Below, one piece after another: positions 59,626 to 64,000 of a stretch of 64,000 nucleotides of DNA. This stretch comes from Balanoglossus misakiensis (taxonomy: Eukaryota; Hemichordata): positions 19,716,001 through 19,780,000 of the forward strand of contig CM082577.2 of assembly GCA_040954595.2 (NCBI GenBank). Reading direction: 5' to 3'. Position 1 is the first letter of the stretch, and each line of letters begins with the position of its first letter. The translations under genes were made by a program, and so were the position numbers. Below the pieces are notes generated by a model that saw only the letters and a list, made by a program, of their open reading frames with translations, was not told the DNA's origin and did no database searches.

Positions 59626-59755
59626 TTTAGGGCTTTGTAGAAAAAACAACTTTTACAAAAATATAGTGCAGCTGAAAAAAAAGATACATGTGTCATCAGC
59701 TGTGGTATATACCAGGTACTCTCAACACTAGCTGAACAGGTAATTTTTTTCCATA

Positions 59756-60024
59756 CATGAATCTACACTTCCAGAGAGCCCCAATGAATCATGGGAAATA
59801 AAGTGGGGTCACGGGGTCATTTCAAGATTTGTGCCAAAACTCTGCACGCGATTGTTTGTAGAAAAATGCGTATCGTGACTCAGTGCAAGGTTGAAACTTG
59901 CCCTGATACGAATGCACTGCCATAGAACACCACTCACGCTTTGCAGAGTTTTGGCACAAATGACCCCGTGACCCCACATTATTTCCCATGATTCATTGGG
60001 GCTCTCTGGAAGTGTAGATTCATG
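59756..60024. mobile_element. Tc1/mariner-like MITE just upstream of ECSIT
   Basis: Arms catgaatctacacttccaga ... and the inverse, each about 65 bp, flanked by TA. Its near edge is 131 bp from the ECSIT ATG, so it may lie in the promoter or 5' UTR. Confidence 0.75.
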
Positions 60025-60049
60025 TATTACATATTATACTTTATATTAT

Positions 60050-60358
60050 ATTATACCAGTATATTGATGGTGTAAATCACGCTATTTGATTGGTCGAGAC
60101 ACGACACATGACCGTGATATATTAGCCATATACCACAGTCATATATCATAGTCAAAAAAATGCCTTTTAAAAATGTTTTATGCAAAGTTTTAATATACTG
60201 GCATAATATAATAGCAATAAAACACCCCCAGCCATGGTATACCACTCGATTTTGACCAGTTCAACTCCATATACGCACGAGCGATAGCGAGTGCGTATAT
60301 GTCAACTGGTCAAAATCTCGTGGTATACCATGGCTGGGGGTGTTTTATTGCTTAAATA
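60050..60358. mobile_element. foldback family D, single copy
   Basis: attataccagtatattgatg start, hairpin arms with ccatggtataccac, end gtgttttattgctta. Confidence 0.75.
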
Positions 60359-60559
60359 TACCTCATGCTAATACTGTGCCGTGATTCGCCAGAATCCGTC
60401 ACGTGATAGGAAAATAGAATCGACTATGAACCGGTAGGGAAATAGCAGAAAAAATATAAACCGGTCACGTGACGCGTCGTCTGACACAATGGCCACCGCT
60501 GAAGATGTCGTCTGCCAACCTTAAAAGAAAATTGCAAGATTTTCCAAACTGTTAGCATG

Positions 60560-60790
60560 AGGTTTATTATAAAACACCTATGGCCAGGCCTATATTCGGG
60601 CCATAGCAGCCGTTTATTACCCCCTCGTGGCTGTGAGTTACCAGAATCATATGCTATTTCCCTCGGCCTACGGCCTCTGGAAATAGCATGTGATTCTGTT
60701 AACTCACAGCCCCTGGGGTGTAATAAACGGCTGCTATGGCCCTCATGGCCAGGCAATAGGTGTTCAATAGCTTTATCAATACCAGTGTCA
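60560..60790. repeat. imperfect foldback hairpin
   Basis: cacctatggccaggc and ccatagcagccgtttattac are inverted near 60720-60770; inner arms around tgctatttccctcggcctac. Confidence 0.7.
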
Positions 60791-60922
60791 TAGCTGAACA
60801 TTATTACTGATAATGTATCGTGTTCTTACACGGACGCGCGACGCGTACAATTTCTGACTGAATAACAGAGGTTTTCAAACAATGCGAACATTTTGAGGGC
60901 TAAAAAAGAAAAGTAAACATAA

Positions 60923-61481
60923 GGCTGCATTCACAAACACCTCTGGAGGGGGGGGGCAGGAGAATTGAGGGGGGGGATTTGAAAAAATTGAGGGTATGTA
61001 AGGGGGGGGATTTGAAATAATTTAGGGACTGAAAGGGGGGGGACTTGAAAACTTTGACGACTAAATATTTATTTTGAGTCCACAAAAATGCAGTTTCGCG
61101 CCCTTTATTTTACAAAATTTTCTAATGTGGGAGGGGGACACCCCCTCCCACACCCACCCCCTTCAATTCTCGGTTTACAATGTCTCCCAACACAGAATAC
61201 AAATACTTAAACAATAAAAACAATGTTCAGTTTTAATACCCACTGATGAGGGGAAACATCAGTTTCAAATTCTTTTCATGGGAACGCTGTTTTTCTTTTT
61301 TTACAAGATAGATGTGTTTTGCTCTGTGAAAGAAAATGGGGGGGGGATTTCAAAATTTTGGCAGTACGGAAGGGGGGGATTTGAAAATATTTCGGGTTGT
61401 GTGGGGGGGCATGTGAAAATTAGCGGTAAAAAAAATTGAATTCTCCCGCCCCCCCCTCCAGAGGTGTTTGTGAATGCAGCC
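60923..61481. mobile_element. PIF/Harbinger-like MITE family C, short full copy
   Basis: Ends ggctgcattcacaaacacct and its inverse, flanked by TAA on both sides. 559 bp; internal G tracts and the ggggacaccccctccc palindrome. Confidence 0.82.
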
Positions 61482-61571
61482 TAAATAGAATAAATACGGC
61501 GATATTTATTAATTTCCAAACCTGACCTCGACTGGCGATTTTTTCCTTCCTACTGCAGTGGTACATGTCGT

Positions 61572-61847
61572 AAAAAAAGCGCCAGGACCTTGGTGTGGGT
61601 GATACCATTTTCCGATTGGTGTCACTGGGCGACAGAATAGGTGTATTTGCATAGCTATTGTTTGTACTTTGCGTCAGTTGATAAACAATCAGGAGCAAAG
61701 TCAAAATTTGTTTATATGTTGAAAGTTTTCATGAGCTATAACCCATTAAAAATATGAAAGTATGCTTAGCCTGTCACGCAGTGACACCAATCGGAAAATG
61801 ATATCACCCACACCAAGGTGGGCAGAAGTTGGTCCTGGCGCTTTTTT
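61572..61847. mobile_element. inverted-repeat element
   Basis: agcgccaggaccttggtgtg ... cgattggtgtcact at the left is inverted at 61779-61847. About 150 bp lie between the arms. Confidence 0.75.
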
Positions 61848-62606
61848 CCCATGATTCAAATGACAGTAAATGCCATATTGGAAATTCTGAGGAGAGCGTG
61901 ACATTGCACATTTATTCGATATCGGATATTTATCGTCTAGTATTGTCTAAAACATTAAAGTCCATGTCCTGTCACATTTTGCTCCGTTTCGTTGTCATTA
62001 CTCATTTGCATCCGAGTTATCGCTGTTTCTATTATTGTTACAGAGAAATAAAATATTACAATACAAACTAGTATACATATTGGTATTAAATATCAAATAT
62101 GGATGAAAATATCTTGCGCCAATCTTGAAAAAACGCCCGAAAAGTTGTAGTGTATGCTGAAAATCAGCGTGAATCTTCCGGAAATTGCCGAGTACGTGCC
62201 GTTTTCACCCCATACAGCTGTGACGTCACTAGACGAACACATAAACAAACATGTCTGCCATTCGTACGGCGCGGTGCCTGCGGTGGTGCACGATTTTGAA
62301 AGTGAAACCGATGACTGTGGCTGCATGACGTGTGGTACCAGAAGTGACAGCGAAGGTGGTGATATTGACCAACTTGTAGAGGCTATCGTAATGTCTAGCC
62401 AATATCATTACACATTTTCTAGAGCATCGACACGTCACTATGTTCGAAGTGCTATAGTGCTGCACAGCTGAGCGATATTGAGTCACATCAAACAGTGCAC
62501 ACACGCTAAAATTTAAAATTGTGTGCATATTTAGTTAGAATGGAAATTACTCGGCAAAATGTTGATATTTATACAGCAGCAATTTAGTGAATGTTGGCAA
62601 TGTGTA
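61848..62606. other. no gene supported
   Basis: One 105-codon frame (62154-62471, +) has Cys and acidic residues (E-T-D-D-C-G-C-M-T-C) but no recognised family and no splice context that decides it. Confidence 0.35.
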
Positions 62607-63143
62607 CAGTGAAGCTTAGGAATAGCTTTCCGCCTGCACCAACACTGGGTCAACTCTGGGTTAGCACCCTATTGGCGCTCTAATTAGCACCTATTGGGCT
62701 TGTGTTTAACTGGGGTGTGCCAAAACAATAGGGTGCGCCAAGGTTTAACACTGAACAATGCCAAGTGCCAGGGCCAACAGATTCACACCTTTGTAACACT
62801 TGTGACACATGGGCTAACACTGTGTGCCAAAAAACAATAGGGTGCGCCAAGGTTTAACACCTTTGTAGCACATGCTAACACTGAACAATGTCAAGTGCCA
62901 GGGCCAACAGATTCACACCTTTGTAACACTTGGAACACACAGGCTAACACTGTGTGCCAAAAAATAATAGGGTGCGCCAAGGTTTAACACCTTTGTAGCA
63001 CATGCTAACACTGAACAATGCCAAGTGCCAGGGCCAGCAGATTCACACCTTTGTAACACATGAGCTAACACTGTGCTGACGCATTATAAACACCATGTCA
63101 GCAAGTTGTTAGCAAATTGGAAAGCTATTCCTAAGCTTCACTG
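62607..63143 (-). mobile_element. Tc1/mariner-like MITE carrying the minisatellite (right copy)
   Basis: CAGTGAAGCTTAGGAATAGC and its inverse are flanked by TA on both sides. The interior has the same 130-bp units as 684-1310, fewer of them, in opposite orientation. Confidence 0.75.
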
Positions 63144-63639
63144 TACTGTATCGTGCCATCGTGACTTGCCGTGCCGTTTTTGTTTTATGTTGACAACATT
63201 TACCACCCAATCCCATGGCCATGCAGTGTTTATGCACATGTGCGACGTGGTAAAAGTCTACTCGTTGCAAGAGAAAAGTAAATAGACCCAAAAATATCTA
63301 GACAGTATTTAAATGGTTGTGTAAATATGGCAAATAGTTTATCTAGTGACCATTGGCAAATTAAAAATCATAGATTCGGTACCGTTAGCAACTGAACGCA
63401 TCCATAGCACAGCCAAGGCCTCAATGGCGTTTGTTGGAAGCGTGCGTTTTCACCAGCAGACTTGCGTAATCCAAAGGAGGAGGTAAATTAAATCACAAAG
63501 AACCAAAACCCACATACACGTAATCAGTGTTTTTGTTATAAATTAATTAAATAAAATGTCTTAGCACGGTTGTTGTTGCTGTTATACGTATCCTAAATAC
63601 GAACAACTTCCGAGCAGCTAGCACATGTAGCAGTAACTG
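63144..63639. other. non-coding, possible intron
   Basis: Nothing recognised. If the candidate exon at 63764-63994 is real, this is part of its first intron. Confidence 0.3.
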
Positions 63640-63763
63640 CAATGATTGTAGCGGGTGCTGCTAGGTTGACTGGTGTGTTTGCAGCATAACCGCTACAAGG
63701 CCTTGTGTGTAATTTTCCAATCAACTTTCCGTCGACAGCTGAGTTACGGGGTTTAACTCTTAC

Positions 63764-63994
63764 CTCCGATAAAATTTGAAAACCGAACGGTTGCATCCCC
63801 CCCCCAAAAAAAACACCTCCGACGGCCAAATTTTCCCCAAAATTGTCCTGTTTCGATTTAAAAAACCGATAAATCCACTGAAGTTTCGCCGATGAAGACA
63901 TCGGCAGAATTTCAGCGGACATTTCTGAATGCGACGACGTAGAACTAGCTTCCAAACACGGCCACGTTTGAACTTTGGAAGCGAGTTGCGGCAT
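63764..63994 (-). CDS. candidate first coding exon, unknown product (partial gene)
   Basis: An ATG-led frame on the - strand runs about 77 codons to a strong donor (GGAG|GTAAGAG). It includes a Ser-rich start, A-K-L-Q-W-I-Y-R-F-F and G-E-N-L-A-V-G-G. A T8/G8 homopolymer pair near the end could hide a frameshift. The same exon and donor exist in decayed form at 2130-2370. No family recognised; the gene would continue leftwards. Confidence 0.35.
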
Positions 63995-64000
63995 TTGTGG

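Noticed and set aside
62154-62471. 105-codon frame on the + strand with a Cys/Asp-rich centre
   Set aside because: No family recognised, no clear splice sites, and no second copy to compare; left undecided.

Overview
The window is a stretch of animal nuclear DNA. Its genes are split into many short exons by GT-AG introns of about 0.4-8 kb. The rest is AT-rich non-coding DNA with many microsatellites, a decayed non-LTR retrotransposon and dozens of small inverted-repeat (MITE-like) transposons. No bacterial, organellar or viral genes were seen. A metazoan is certain because of the ECSIT gene. A marine invertebrate deuterostome (hemichordate or cephalochordate-like) is my best guess from general character, but the species cannot be read from the sequence.

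Two genes can be assembled with confidence, and they converge. (1) On the + strand, 13202-31096, 13 coding exons give a predicted 520-residue secreted protein. It has a signal peptide, a short pro-segment ending in a furin-type site, ten consecutive beta-defensin/big-defensin-like cysteine domains (one per symmetric phase-1 exon) and a short Thr/Pro-rich tail. I know of no described protein with this architecture. Eight domains have eight cysteines; two (5 and 9) have only six and have lost exactly the same two positions, which suggests an added disulfide on a defensin fold. (2) On the - strand, 59625-41258, five exons encode ECSIT, the Toll-pathway adaptor and mitochondrial complex I assembly factor. 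About 20 residues of a conserved linker between its last two exons were not found.

Layout: 0-12 kb is non-coding and repeat-rich (minisatellite-bearing MITE, MULE-like element, Harbinger-like MITE, foldback elements, inverted telomeric repeats). 12-31 kb holds the ten-domain defensin-like gene, with TE and microsatellite insertions inside its introns. 31-41 kb is a TE-rich intergenic region between the two 3' ends. 41-60 kb is ECSIT, whose 8-kb last intron holds a broken LINE with two younger elements nested in it. 60-64 kb is repeat-rich again and ends in a candidate first exon on the - strand; a decayed inverted copy of that exon lies near 2.1-2.4 kb.

The two genes share an immune theme (a candidate effector and a Toll-pathway adaptor), but nothing in the sequence shows that they are co-regulated. 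The mobile DNA can be sorted by termini and target-site duplications: TA (Tc1/mariner-like), TTA/TAA (PIF/Harbinger-like), TTAA (piggyBac/Kolobok-like), 8 bp (hAT-like), 9 bp with long arms (MULE-like), and an unusual family that sits in A/T homopolymer runs.
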